DNA from: Branchinecta lynchi
Taxonomy: Eukaryota; Arthropoda; Branchiopoda; Anostraca; Branchinectidae
Direction of reading: 5' to 3'
Length of the DNA: 64,000 bases
Assembly: GCA_023053575.1 (NCBI GenBank)
Contig: JAKZAP010000016.1
Span: 4,894,046-4,958,045 of the forward strand
The notes beneath the pieces were generated by a model, which did no database searches, was not told the origin of the DNA, and worked only from the letters and a program-made list of their open reading frames with translations. Of this stretch, positions 53,550-64,000 are shown one piece after another. A program made the translations under genes and the position numbers. Each line of letters starts with the position of its first letter. The stretch's first letter is position 1.

Positions 53550-54341
53550 ACCAAAGGTTATGATGGGATCCCAAAAATCAAATATTTGATCCAGACGATT
53601 GCGAACGAACTACCATACTTGTCCAGAAAAAAAAAAGTTCAGAACGAATTCAGCGTATCTCCTTATCCGTATAAAGAACATCTAATCAACTTCAAGTAAA
53701 ACTTTAACTTATAAAAAAAAATCCGGTTTCAACCGGATTCCAAACGAACTATATATCCAGATAAAAAAAAAAATATTGTCATGTACAGATTCAGCGTGTC
53801 TTCTTACCCCTAAATCTGTCATCTAATCAACTTCAGATAAAACTTTTGCTTTTAACAAATTTTCCGGTTTGGCCTGATTCTGGCCGAACAAGTTGTCCTG
53901 GTAGAAAATACTGTTCACATAAGGGTTCAGCATGTCTTCTTACCCCTTAACCGAACATCTAATCAACTTCAAATAAAACTTTTACTTTTAACAGACTTTC
54001 CGGTTTTGGCCGGATTCCGGGCGAACTACTTGTCCAATGACAAAATGATTTTCACCATCGTGTTCAGCATGTCTTCTTACCCCAAAACTGACTATCACAT
54101 TATATGTTTAAAAATATTTCATTTGCCCCTTAAATTAAACCCCCTCCCCCACCCCTAAATGTAGGGCTACAGAGCCCATCTAGGAACTTGATCTTACTCC
54201 TGACCCAAACAATCCTCACACCAAGTGTCATCAAAATATCTCATTCCCTTCGAGAGTTATAGTGCGTACAGACGGACGGACGGACAGACGGACAACGTTT
54301 GTGATGTCATAGGTATCCCTCCACTTACGTTTTGGGATCCC
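53550..54341 (+). mobile_element. GGGATCCC-family element, complete
   Basis: It starts ACCAAAGGTTATGATGGGAT and ends ACGTTTTGGGATCCC, with ATAAG on both sides (53545-53549 and 54342-54346). It includes four units, the CCCCACCCCTAAATGTAGGG block and GACGGACGGACGGACAGACG. It is non-coding. Copy 1 of the PLD6 duplication shows the site without it (AAAAG). Confidence 0.85.
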
Positions 54342-54523
54342 ATAAGGATGGTGATTTTGAAAACGGCTTGAACAAAAAGGATTTGAAATGATATACCGGG
54401 AAATGGAGGAGGTACCGTTACTTAGCCGTTGTGTCTTCATTACAGAGAATCCAACTGTACCGTTTTTCTGCAAAATCCAAACCCCAGCTAATTTCACTCA
54501 CAAATTACAAAACAGAAGTTTTC

Positions 54524-54770
54524 ATCCCCCATTCGACCCTCATTCTCGTCAAGTCTGCCAGGATTCGAATAGTGGAAACATCTTTTCTTCGTAAAGTCTG
54601 ACGGATATTTTGCTGCAAAAAACTAAACAAATTTATTGAAAAGTAATTTCATCCCCGAATTCGATCCTCTTTCTCGTCTGCTCATTAATTATTTACAAAG
54701 TCTCCCAGGATTCATTGAATAGCGGAAACACGCTTTCTTCGTGAAAGTCTGACGGATTTTTTTTAAGTGG
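54524..54770. repeat. Two-copy tandem repeat, ~125 bp
   Basis: Copies at about 54524-54615 and 54650-54765 share TTTCTTCGT, AAAGTCTGACGGAT, and CCAGGATTC with GGAAACA. The period is about 125-140 bp. Confidence 0.6.
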
Positions 54771-55690
54771 AAATGTGAAAAAAATAAAAAAAATTCGTTG
54801 AAATAAACCCAAATTCGAATTGCGCCACTAGATGATCTCATGGTCGTAGCTAGTCCGTGTTTGAACTAGAACTTTGGCAATGATCGACCTTGATATTTCA
54901 AATAAGATAATGCTTCCGAATCGGCTCCTTTAAGTCTTGGGTCAGGGTCGTATGGTGGTCTTTTCGGCCAGAAATACACCCCGTTTGGAATTCTCAAACG
55001 GTTTCACGAAAGGTTCAACGTTTGTAACGAAAAATAAGAAATTCTGAACTTCTACTCTGAAATCTTTAATGATAATTTTGTATGGCGAATAGTTGTTCCA
55101 GAATTCACAGAACGATCAGTGAAATGCGGATACCAGTTAAGTCGTTTTGGCCCCGGAAGGCCACCATAGGTCGGACGGGCGAGGGCTGGAATTCCTTTCA
55201 GGATTTTTCGCACCATCATCACTTCCATGCGGAAATATTTTCCACCTTTTGTGATGACAGCGAAGAAACCCCCCCCCCCGGAAAACTTTGTCGTCTGTTC
55301 TCTGTATTAAGAAGGAAAACCTGGGAGGCTGTTGGTAGGCTTACGGTACAGTCCAGAGGGATTGTACCGTTCAGCATCTAAAGGCTGCGACAACTACCAC
55401 GCAGCCAGTGACGAAAACAGATTATTCTTGGCCCATTCAGACCTGCGAGTTCCAGCTGCGAGACGGCAGGATTTGCCAAATCCGATTTAGCAACTCCTGG
55501 AAAAACTTATTAACGGGAAGGCTAATAGACTCGGATCGATTTTCTCAAAATCCTCTCAGCCGAACACGACAGAGCCGCTTTAAGCTGGAATCAGCACAGG
55601 CTGTATACAAATAATGACTTGAGGTGCTAGTGAGCGATGTGATGTTCTTCTTGGCAGGGTACTCCTCCAATCCAAGATGAGGCCAAGCTT
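54771..55690. other. Intergenic spacer
   Basis: It contains a remnant of the 51346-51502 MITE at about 55145-55270. No gene is recognised; the ORFs have no domains. Confidence 0.45.
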
Positions 55691-55693
55691 TTA

Positions 55694-56077
55694 TGTAGCG
55701 TTTACACGGACAAGAAATCCCGTCGAGTAGAAAGGAATTCCGGTCGACTCGAAAGGATTCCGTTCGTGAAGACGAGTAGAAAAAAAGTCTAGCGGGACGG
55801 GAATCCTTTCATGATGAAAGAAATTCCGGTCTACTTGAAAGGAATCTTGTCGGCGGCGCTGGAAAAAAGTACTAAAAAAGTCTAGCTAGCTTTTAAGAGC
55901 AGCAATCATCAGTACTAATGTCATAAATGATATCAAAACATTTTTTTGTTGACAAGTGAATTTGTTTTTGTCAGATTTTCTGGTTTGAAGAATTTATTTT
56001 TTCCCTCTGCGTGTGAACATCATCCTGTCACCAAGATCGGATTCTGTTCAAGTTTTCCTGTACTTGTAAACGCTGCA
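55694..56077. mobile_element. Harbinger-like MITE, TTA duplication
   Basis: TGTAGCGTTTACACGGAC to CTTGTAAACGCTGCA, flanked by TTA (55691-55693 and 56078-56080). It is the longest copy of the family. Confidence 0.82.
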
Positions 56078-56080
56078 TTA

Positions 56081-56600
56081 GCTCCATCAAGTATTTTTGG
56101 CAAGGGTCCTACTCTGTGTCACTATGGGAGTTGAAACAACAATCTTGGGTTTGTGGAGGTTATCCTTACATTTAACTGGAAAAACTAACCATAAACTTAT
56201 ACAATAAAAATATCACATTGTCGCTAGGAAAACCACTATATACTTGATCCGATACCCAGCCAAGAAATTTGATTCCAAATCACAGACCTCCAATGGACTT
56301 ATTTGGAATAATAAAAGAATGTGGTTTGGAACGAGATGATTACATCAAGGACCGCGGGTTAACTTTGCTGTCGGAACAATAACATAAAATAGACCTCCCG
56401 ACCCAGGACCAAGGCCGTTTGGAGTAGACAGAAGAAGTGAAGTGCTGAGCCTACGCATAAATTTTACCGGTATCCAGAATATATGTAAGTGTTAAATAGT
56501 AGTTCAATACTCTTTATTATACAAACCAACTTTTACATGGTAAACTACATGAACACACCTTTTGCAACCCTCTTACCCTTTAGACATGTAGCTGATACCT
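56081..56600. other. Intergenic spacer
   Basis: Nothing recognised. Confidence 0.4.
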
Positions 56601-56608
56601 CTGACTGT

Positions 56609-58661
56609 CAGGGGCGGTTCGAAGGGCTTGGGCATGGGGGGTGGGGGTGAGGACTTCAAAATATAAGACTGGCAAAAAACACAGCACCAGCAGGCTCAAG
56701 AAATATTAACGTTATAAGTTCTAAAATGTTACGGAACGCCATTGTAGCAATAAAATAATAAACAAATAAGTAACAGGAATTAGACGATGCCGTTCGTATC
56801 AAATTTCGCTGGAGAGAAGACAATTTAAGCCTGGGTACCAACTTCTGACATATCTACTCAAGACAAACTAAACTGAGCGCCGCAGGCGAATTTTTTTCAA
56901 TCCGAGCAAAATTCAACTACTCCTTTACAACTTCTACCTTTTAATGTAGCTTAGACCGCAAATCTCAAGCTTAAAACCGCTGATAAATGGTGCACACTTC
57001 AACTAAATAGAAATGAATGAATGAATGAATGAAATTTATTTCCCATTTTAAGACACAAGACACAAATGGAGTAGGAAAGAAAAGACAAGAAAAGAAAGAA
57101 AAAAAAGACAAGAAGACACAACATGTAACACATAAATTTTGATACTCTTATTTACACATGGGGCAACATAGCCCTATACAAAGTATGGCTAGCGTCAAGA
57201 GAACGAATAAATCCTGCAATTCGCTCAGATATTGCAATAAAGGGATCGGTGACATTAAACTTTGCCGACAATCTAGAGGTTGCCGACAAATAGGGTAGGA
57301 CTACGAAAGAGCTGCAGTCAAACTTTGTTAAATGGGCCTTTATTCGGCAATATTCGACTACCTCCTACACAAACTCTTGCTTTTAACGTGGCTCAGATCC
57401 CAAGCACCAGCTTTTATCGTATGTACCTAAGACAGATTTAAACTCAGCGCCGCAGGCGATTAATTTGTAATCCGACTTTTCCTGGCATTGCTAGCTTTTA
57501 AGGTGGCTGAAATCTTAGGCCTAACACCTCACCTAAATTACGAGCCATTCAACCAGATAGCGAGTACGCGACTATGAAAGACGGTGCATGTAAAGTTTTG
57601 CGAAACATTTTAAATGCTGCCTACTATATCACGTATCTGTCTGTACTCCGATAACTCGCAAACGGTAGTGCTTCGACTATATGGTAGTGCTTCCCCTTTG
57701 AATTTAAACTACAAACAAAAATACTGCAATCACCAGGCGGTTGTGCCTTTTTCTTGATAAGATGAGGAGACTTTTGCACACAACCAGGTGGAATAATGCT
57801 GAAAGTCGCGCCGCAGCGAATTTTTTTCGAAAATCAGCCTGTTATCAGCGCATCCGAGCGAAAATCACGACTTGATAATGGTATTTATGCTAGTCCGACA
57901 GGTTCGAAACATACGACTGTCATTCAAACAAGCTAAAAACACACGATATTTCAAAACGTAATGACTTATAGAAAGTCTCTATACAACCATACGACCAGAA
58001 ATAGGTCCATTTGCTGTCGGAACTGCCTCATATGGCAGGCTGAAACTTACGACTGTCTGTAATAGACGACTAGAAAATTTCTTCCTAAAATATGACAAGA
58101 AACGAGTCATTCTGGCAAGTTCCATACGACTGATTCTGATTGTGACAAACTGAGAACACAAAACTGTGAATCTGACAAGCTTAAAACAGACTACTAAAAT
58201 CTCTTTGGAACAATACGACCAGGGACATGTCATTTGATAGCGAAGTTCACGATTTGCTAACTACTTTGTCTGCCTTTATCTGTCAGGGTTAAAACTTACG
58301 ACTGTCTCTAATAGACGACTAGAAAATCTCTTCGTTAAATACGACAAGATACGGGTCTTTTCAGGCGAAATTCGCGGTTGATGTCATTCTCGCAAGCTCA
58401 AATATGCGACTTTCATTCTGGAAAACTCAGAACACACAACTGTGAATCTGGAAACATACGAATAGAAATTTCTTCGTAGCCGTACGACTAAAAAATATGA
58501 TTTGTGGGCGAAATTTACGTTTGGTAAACTGCCTGTATGTCATTTTGAAAATCTCAAAACATACGACTGTCATACAGACAAGCTCGAAACATACGACTGA
58601 GAGTAGATTCTCTGGAGCATGGGGGCGAGTCACCCCCCCCCCCCCCTTCGAACCGCCCCTG
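56609..58661. mobile_element. 2.05-kb hAT-type element filled with satellite
   Basis: CAGGGGCGGTTCGAAGGG and its exact inverse are the ends. The flanks CTGACTGT (56601-56608) and CTGACTGC (58662-58669) are an 8-bp duplication with one change. The interior is the ACGACTGT satellite (reverse of 4.4-5.3 kb), GCGCCGCAGGCGAA boxes, and a GAATGAATGAATGAATGAAA retroelement tail at about 57012. No transposase. Confidence 0.85.
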
Positions 58662-58669
58662 CTGACTGC

Positions 58670-59205
58670 AGGAAAGCCAGAATGGGCCTGTGGGGTAATT
58701 GGTAAACTGGAACTGAAAGACTCCGAAGAGTTGCGTATTTTCCCCTCGCTCGACGTTACTAAGAATAGATAGCCTGGGGGATTGGGCTTAAAGAACAAAC
58801 GAAACACTCTTTGTTTCATCCGCCCACAGATTTAAGTCTATACTTGCGAGTTGACCTGAAATGAAATCCATAAGGATGAATCAATTACAGGTTGAAATCT
58901 AAAACTGAAATTCTTACCATTAGTAATGGTTGACTGATGATTCATTGTGCCCGTTGGAAGGAATTTGAGCGTAAGCGCGTAGTGGAATTGCATAATAGCA
59001 AGAATAAATAAGCCAATAGAACCCCCGTGTTTGGTCCCATGCAGTGACTATGGACTACCCCGACAAAACTGAGCTAAGCTAGAGGTATTTGCTGAGCTCT
59101 GAGTTGCTGCCCGTCTACTTCCCTCTTCGCCGTTGTGCATCAGAGGAATTAGCGCAGGGGGCGTTGGCCCACTCAGCAGCGCGCCCAGACAATCAATCGG
59201 CTTTT
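58670..59205. other. Intergenic spacer
   Basis: Nothing recognised. Confidence 0.4.
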
Positions 59206-59575
59206 AAAGCCAGGCTTCACCTTCCAGATTCTCTTCCGGATTCCAGATAGCCGTTTTCGTCGAGACGGACCTGGAAGGTGAAGCCAGGCCAAAAGCGTCT
59301 CGAAGTCCGGGTGTTGAACAACCGAGATTCCGGATATGTGGAAGGTACCATAGAGGCAATCCATTCGAGAGACAGAACAAATATGCAAATGGAGGAAGAA
59401 AAGGGAAAGTGATTGACAATTATGACTGGGCTGCAAGAGATACTTGTAATGCGAAGAGGACACAGGAGATGTTGAAGAATAGCAACATTATTATCTGGAA
59501 TTAATCTGGAAGGGGGTCGCTTAACTATGCGGTAGCTCCGGAAGTCCGGTAATCTGGAAGGTGAAGCCTGGCTTT
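59206..59575. mobile_element. MITE with 25-bp TIRs, AAAGCCAGGCTTCACC
   Basis: The first 25 bp (AAAGCCAGGCTTCACCTTCC...) are exactly inverted at 59551-59575. The interior repeats the motif CTGGAAGGTGAAGCCAGGC at 59269. A remnant is at 50735-50935. Confidence 0.85.
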
Positions 59576-60035
59576 TTACTTTGGAAATTTCCTCGTTGGG
59601 GCTTCAGAGATATAGCTTCAGTGATGTTCCGCGTAGCTCTTACCGTCTGCTCGTTTGCATCGGGCAGGGTACAGGGATTTATGTGACTCCGCATGGTCGT
59701 ATTACTGAGATAGGGAGACGGAGGTTCTGGTGCTTATTTGTTCTTAATAGTAACAGGCGATGAGGAAAGGTGTTAGAGAGTGGAATTAACAACTTGAAAG
59801 AATTGAATGTTTAAGCAGTTTTGTCGCTCAGTTCGCTGGAAGAAAAAGCTTGCACGAATAAGAAGCAGAGCGTAGATTTAAGCCCCGTTCTATATGGTCT
59901 CCCTTGAAACTGCCTTGCGCTTAACTGCCATTCAACCATTTATTCTTCATTCAACGTTCTTTTACTTAAGCCTTGTCGGGTGAATATCACAAATACAAGG
60001 CAGTAAAGAGTCTAGAATACTAGATGATACCTTGG
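59576..60035. other. Intergenic spacer
   Basis: Nothing recognised. Confidence 0.4.
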
Positions 60036-60187
60036 AGACACGATCAGGGTCGGGTGTTCCCGGGATGGAATTCCTGCCCAGATTTTCGGCACCATCATGA
60101 CTTCCACATGGATGAGATTTTGTTCAACTTTATGATGAAGGTGAAGAAAGTCGGCCGGGAAATCCTTACCGTGTGCTCGCACTATGA
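60036..60187. mobile_element. MITE copy related to 51346-51502
   Basis: ACACGATCAGG at the left and GTGTGCTCGCAC at the right, with CGGCACCATCATGACTTCCA inside, match the GTGCGAACAC family with clear divergence. Confidence 0.65.
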
Positions 60188-60326
60188 GACGGGACCAAGA
60201 CTTGCTCCTAAATTAATTTATCATTAATCGATCTTGCCCGAAAGGGCAATAAAATTGGTCCGCTCGTAAGCGACACGGAGGATACAAGCCAGACAAATTA
60301 AATAGAGGCGCCATTTCACTGAAACC

Positions 60327-60516
60327 AGGGGAGGGGGGGGGGGGCAGCGGCTCAGGGTTGGTCACCAAAAGTAACTTCGTACACCCTGGAAAGTAACCCA
60401 AAAGTATCTCAAAGTAACCCGATGTAACCCAATGCAATGTAACCCAATTTAACCAAAAGTAACCCAAAGTATCCTGAAGTAACTTGTACACCCTGGTTCA
60501 TGGTGACCACCCCTGG
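60327..60516. mobile_element. Small TIR element with AAGTAACCC repeats
   Basis: CAGGGGAGGGG... with GGTTGGTCACCA at the left and TGGTGACCACCCCTG at the right are inverted. Inside, AAAGTAACCC-type decamers repeat about twelve times, bounded by two GTACACCCTGG copies. Confidence 0.7.
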
Positions 60517-60704
60517 ACAGCGGCACCATTCTGGGCCCCGTGACGTGCATATACTTGTCGGAAATGGGCAAGCCTGAAGAGTTAAACGGTTTAGAAACAA
60601 TAGGTCATGAACAAGAAAGGTCATGACTAATAACAGGAATTGCTGGAGAGCGAAGCCACCGCAGCAGTTTCAACGACTGGGTCGCAATAAAGTCATTTTT
60701 TTTT

Positions 60705-62236
60705 GGATCCCAAAACGTAAGTGGAGGGATACCTATGACATCGCAAAAGTTGTCCGTCTGTCCGTCCGTCTGTAAGCACGATAACTCTCGAAGGGAATGA
60801 GATTTTGATGAAACTTGGTGTGAAGGTTCGTTGGGTCGTCGGACCAGTCAAGTTCGTAGATGGGCTTTGTAGCTCTACATTTAGGGGTGGGGGAGGGGAT
60901 TCAAATTAAGGGACAAATAAAATATTTTGAAACAGCTAATGTGATAGTTGATTATGGGTAAGAAGACATGCTGAACACGATGGTGAAAACTATTTTGTCA
61001 TCGGACAAGTAGTTCGCCCGGAATCCGGCCGAAACCGGAAAGTTTGTTGAAAGTAAAAGTTTTATTTGAAGTTGATTAGATGTTTGATTTAGGGGAAGGA
61101 AGACATGCCGAAGACGATGGTGAAAATTATTTTCTCGACGGACAAGTATTTCGCCCGGAATCCGGCCCAAACCGGAAAGTTTGTTGAAAGTAAAAGTTTT
61201 ATTTGAAGTTGATTAGATGTTTGATTTAGGGGTACGAAGACATGCTGAAGACGATGGTGAAAATTATTTTCTCGACGGACAAGTATTTCGCCCGGAATCC
61301 GGCCCAAACCGGAAAGTTTGTTGAAAGTAAAAGTTTTATTTGAAATTGATTAGATGTTCGATTTAGGGGTAGGAAGACATGCTGAAGACGATGGTGAAAA
61401 CTATTTTCTCGACGGACAAGTATTTCGCCCGGAATCCGGCCCAAACCGGAAAGTTTGTTGAAAGTAAAAGTTTTATTTGAAGTTGATTAAATGTTCGATT
61501 TAGAGGTAGGAAGACATGCTGAAGACGATGGTGAAAACTATTTTCTCGACGGACAAATATTTCGACCGGAATCCGGCCCAAACCGGAAAGTTTGTCAAAA
61601 TTAAAAGTTTTATTTGGAGCTGATTAGATGTTCGATTTAGGGCAAGAAGACATGCTGAACACTTATGTGAAAACAAGTTTCTACCCGGACATGTAGTTCG
61701 TCCGGAATCCGGCCAAAACCGGAAAACTGTTGGAAGTCAAAGTTTTATTTCTAGTTGATTAGATAAGCGATTTAGGGGTAAGAAGAGATGCTGAGTCCCT
61801 GTATGACAATCGTATTTTACCCGGACATATAGTTCGACCGGAATCCGGCTGGAATCGGAAAATTTGTTATAAGCTAAATTTCTATTTGAAGTTGATTAGA
61901 TGTTCATTACTGGGGAAAGAAGATACCCTGATTTCGTCTTTGAGCTTTCTTTTTTCGCCGGACAAGTAGTTCTGGAGTTCGGCCGGAACCGGGAAATTGG
62001 CAGAAGTGGCAGGAAGTTTTCGTCAAAACAGATATGACTTATAGGGGTAAACACACATGCTGAATCCAAATCTGAACTTGGTTTTCTCAGGTGATTAGCT
62101 ATTTGGCCTTAATCTGTTTCTGAATTTTAATTGTAAAAATGTTCAAGGAGTCTGGCGAAGACTGGATCTGGCTAAGACAAGACCCAGTTGTCTGGATCAG
62201 ATATTGAATTTTTGGGATCCCATCGAAACCTTTGGT
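60705..62236 (-). mobile_element. GGGATCCC-family element with large 137-bp array
   Basis: On the - strand it starts ACCAAAGGTTTCGATGGGAT (62236 down) and ends ACGTTTTGGGATCC (60705). It is the largest and best preserved copy. Both the 5' block and the GTCCGTCTGTCCGTCCGTC segment (on +) are present. T-runs flank both ends. No protein is encoded. Confidence 0.82.
60950..62060 (-). repeat. 137-bp tandem array, about eight units
   Basis: Units repeat at exactly 137 bp in the central part (ORF shadows begin at 60952, 61089, 61226 and 61363). Each has (on +) GACATGCTGAAGACGATGG, CGCCCGGAATCCGGCC, CCGGAAAGTTTGTTGAAAGT and TTGATTAGATGTT. The central four are nearly identical; the outer units are diverged. 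Confidence 0.92.
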
Positions 62237-62675
62237 CTTGTTTTTTTAATCTGCCTATTTTTCGACAAAACCAAACACTTCCCGAAAAGTGTGAAAAACG
62301 GCCCATCCCCGAAATTGTGAGCCAAAACCTCAGACAAATGACGCATTTTTCTCAATACAGAGCGTACTACAAAATACGCCGCAGGCGAAAATTTTGGAAT
62401 TCTTTATGATCAGAGTGCCTTCGTGGATCACAAATGAAAGTGAGGGCCACCTATCACAGACCAGCTCACAGTGTTTGGTTACAATACATTCGAAAGTGTC
62501 AGACATTTAACTGAAAACTGGTACATGACGGTGCTTCAGTTCGACCCTTTCCGGGTAAAATGACAATCCGAAACAAAACTGAAACAGATTAGCCTTTGTT
62601 GCAACCCACGTTAAACAAAGGTTTAAAGTTTGTCTACCTTTTCACAAAATAAACAAGCTGGGCTGGGGTTAAGTG
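62237..62675. other. Intergenic spacer
   Basis: It contains an ACGCCGCAGGCGAAAATTTT box near 62375, as in the hAT satellite. No gene. Confidence 0.4.
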
Positions 62676-62678
62676 TAA

Positions 62679-63020
62679 TCTAGCGTTTACACTGACAAGA
62701 AATCCCGTCGAGTAGAAAGGAATTCCGGTCGACTGGAAAGGATTCCGTTCGTGAAGACGACTAGAAAAAAAGTCTAGCGGAACGAGCATCCTTTCATGAT
62801 GAAAGGAATTCCGTTCTACTTGAAAGGAATCTCGTCGGCGGCGCTGGTAAAAAGAAAAAAAAAAGTCTAGCTAGCTTTTGAGAGCAGCAGCCATCAGTAC
62901 TGATGTCATAAATGCTCTCAAAACATTTTTTTTATAGGCTAGTGATTTATAGGCGTGTAAACATAATCTTGTCATCAAGATCGGATTCTGTTCAAGTTTT
63001 CTGTACCTGTAGACGCTGCA
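62679..63020. mobile_element. Harbinger-like MITE, TAA duplication
   Basis: TCTAGCGTTTACACTGAC to CTGTAGACGCTGCA, flanked by TAA (62676-62678 and 63021-63023). The same family as 46020 and 55694. Confidence 0.8.
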
Positions 63021-63023
63021 TAA

Positions 63024-63180
63024 AAGGCAATAGTTGCGTTTTTGCTCATACCATGGTATCTGTTACCACGGTAACTGGATATGCAATTAGTCATTTTTGC
63101 AGTTATCGTGGTATCTGATATACGGTGCTCTGCAAAAACGACTATTGCCGAAATTGCGCTTTTCGAAGTCATCCCAAAAG
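63024..63180. mobile_element. Fragment of TACCACGG repeat
   Basis: It matches 6322-6470 (GTTACCACGGTAACTGGAT, GCAATTAGTC, TTCGAAGTCATCCC). Confidence 0.65.
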
Positions 63181-63187
63181 AAACAAG

Positions 63188-64000
63188 ACCAAAGGTTTCG
63201 ATGGGATCCCAAAAATCTAATATTTGATCCAGACAATTGCGAACGAACTACCATACTTGTCCAGAAAAAAAAAGTTCAGAAACGAATTCAGCGTATCTCC
63301 TTATCCGTATAAAGAACATCTAATCAACTTCAAGTAAAGCTTTAACTTATGGATTCCAAACGAACTATATGTCAAGGTAAAAAAAAAGATTGTCATATAC
63401 AGATTCAACGTGTCTTCTTACCCCTTAATCTGTCATCTAATCAACTTCAAATAAAATTTTTGCTTTTAACAAATTTTCCGGTTTGGCCTGATTCCGGCCG
63501 AACAAGTTGTCCTGGTAGAAAATACTGTTCACATAAGGGGTCAGCATGTCTTCTTATCCCTTAATCGAACATCTAATCAACTTCAAATAAAACTTTTACT
63601 TTGAACAAACTTTCCGGTTTTGGCCGAATTCCGGGCGAACTACTTGCCCGGCGAGAAAATGGTTTTCACCACCGTGTTCCGCATGTCTTCGTATTCCTAA
63701 ATCGAACACCTAATCAACTTCAAATAAAACTTTTACTTTTAACAGACTTTCCGGTTTTCGCCGAATTCCTGGCTAACTACTTGTCCGGCGAACAAATGTG
63801 TGTCAACACCATGTTCAGTATGTCTTCTTATCCCTAAATCGAACATCTAATCAACTTCAAATATAACTTTTACTTTTAACAAACTTTCCGGTTTTGATCG
63901 GATTCCGGGCGAACTACTTGTCCGATGACAAAATAAATAAATAAATAAAATGGTTTTCACCATCGTGTTCAGCATGTCTTCTTACCCCATAATCGACTAT
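63188..64000 (+). mobile_element. GGGATCCC-family element, runs off the window
   Basis: The 5' end ACCAAAGGTTTCGATGGGAT is followed by the GCGAACGAACTACCATAC variant block and at least four well-kept units up to the end of the window. The 3' end is outside. Confidence 0.8.

Noticed and set aside
60952..61581. Four 72-codon - strand ORFs with almost the same protein
   Set aside because: They are shadows of the 137-bp tandem unit and overlap each other with the repeat period. Dispersed diverged units do not preserve the frame.
60950..62060. CRISPR array
   Set aside because: The regular repeats have no unique spacers; units are contiguous 137-bp tandem repeats in a eukaryotic genome.
60705..62236. 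Helitron assignment for the GGGATCCC family
   Set aside because: There is no clear 5' TC or 3' CTRR end, and one copy has an apparent 5-bp duplication. I keep the class open.

Overview
This is a stretch of an animal nuclear genome, most likely a repeat-rich invertebrate; I cannot name the clade. The evidence is spliceosomal genes with GT-AG introns, a U4 snRNA gene close to the metazoan form, eukaryotic tRNA-Pro genes, a PLD6/Zucchini homologue (an animal piRNA-pathway gene), a SNAPc subunit, and very many non-autonomous DNA transposons and LINE fragments.

Four protein genes are supported, all on the + strand. (1) Uracil-DNA glycosylase (UNG) has five exons from about 5.7 to 19.25 kb, with introns of 156, 9,845, 1,322 and 1,379 bp. 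Its large second intron holds an intact-looking U4 snRNA gene (11.8 kb), two tRNA-Pro(AGG) genes (15.8 and 16.0 kb) and a pile of nested transposons. (2) A single-exon SNAPC2-like gene (33.86-34.85 kb) encodes a subunit of the snRNA-activating complex. (3) A five-finger C2H2 zinc-finger gene (35.75-38.91 kb) has a 10-codon first exon joined to one long exon. (4) PLD6 (40.09-53.15 kb) has three exons that splice in phase and encode a membrane anchor, a CCCH zinc finger and the HKD phosphodiesterase motif. About 33.1 kb lies a possible 42-codon membrane microprotein.

The rest is mobile DNA. The 0-5.6, 19.3-33.8 and 53.2-64 kb intervals and the UNG and PLD6 introns are mosaics of: (a) a dispersed family bounded by GGGATCCC-containing ends and filled with about 137-bp tandem units; (b) a second long family (27.6-29.45 and 42.04-44.73 kb) built of roughly 420-bp degenerate units with almost identical 3' ends; (c) hAT-type MITEs (CAG...CTG ends, 8-bp duplications); (d) piggyBac-type MITEs (TTAA); (e) Harbinger-like MITEs (TAA/TTA); (f) fold-back elements, including a three-level nest at 26.0-27.4 kb; (g) LINE 3' ends with short tandem tails; and (h) a short module carrying a hammerhead-ribozyme-like core, possibly from Penelope-like elements or retrozymes.

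Functionally the genes are housekeeping (base-excision repair, snRNA transcription, the spliceosomal U4 RNA, tRNA, piRNA processing) and are not an operon or gene cluster. The most interesting material is the repeat biology: the GGGATCCC/137-bp family, the hammerhead-like modules, and a tandem duplication of the PLD6 last exon that preserves a near-empty insertion site for the GGGATCCC family.
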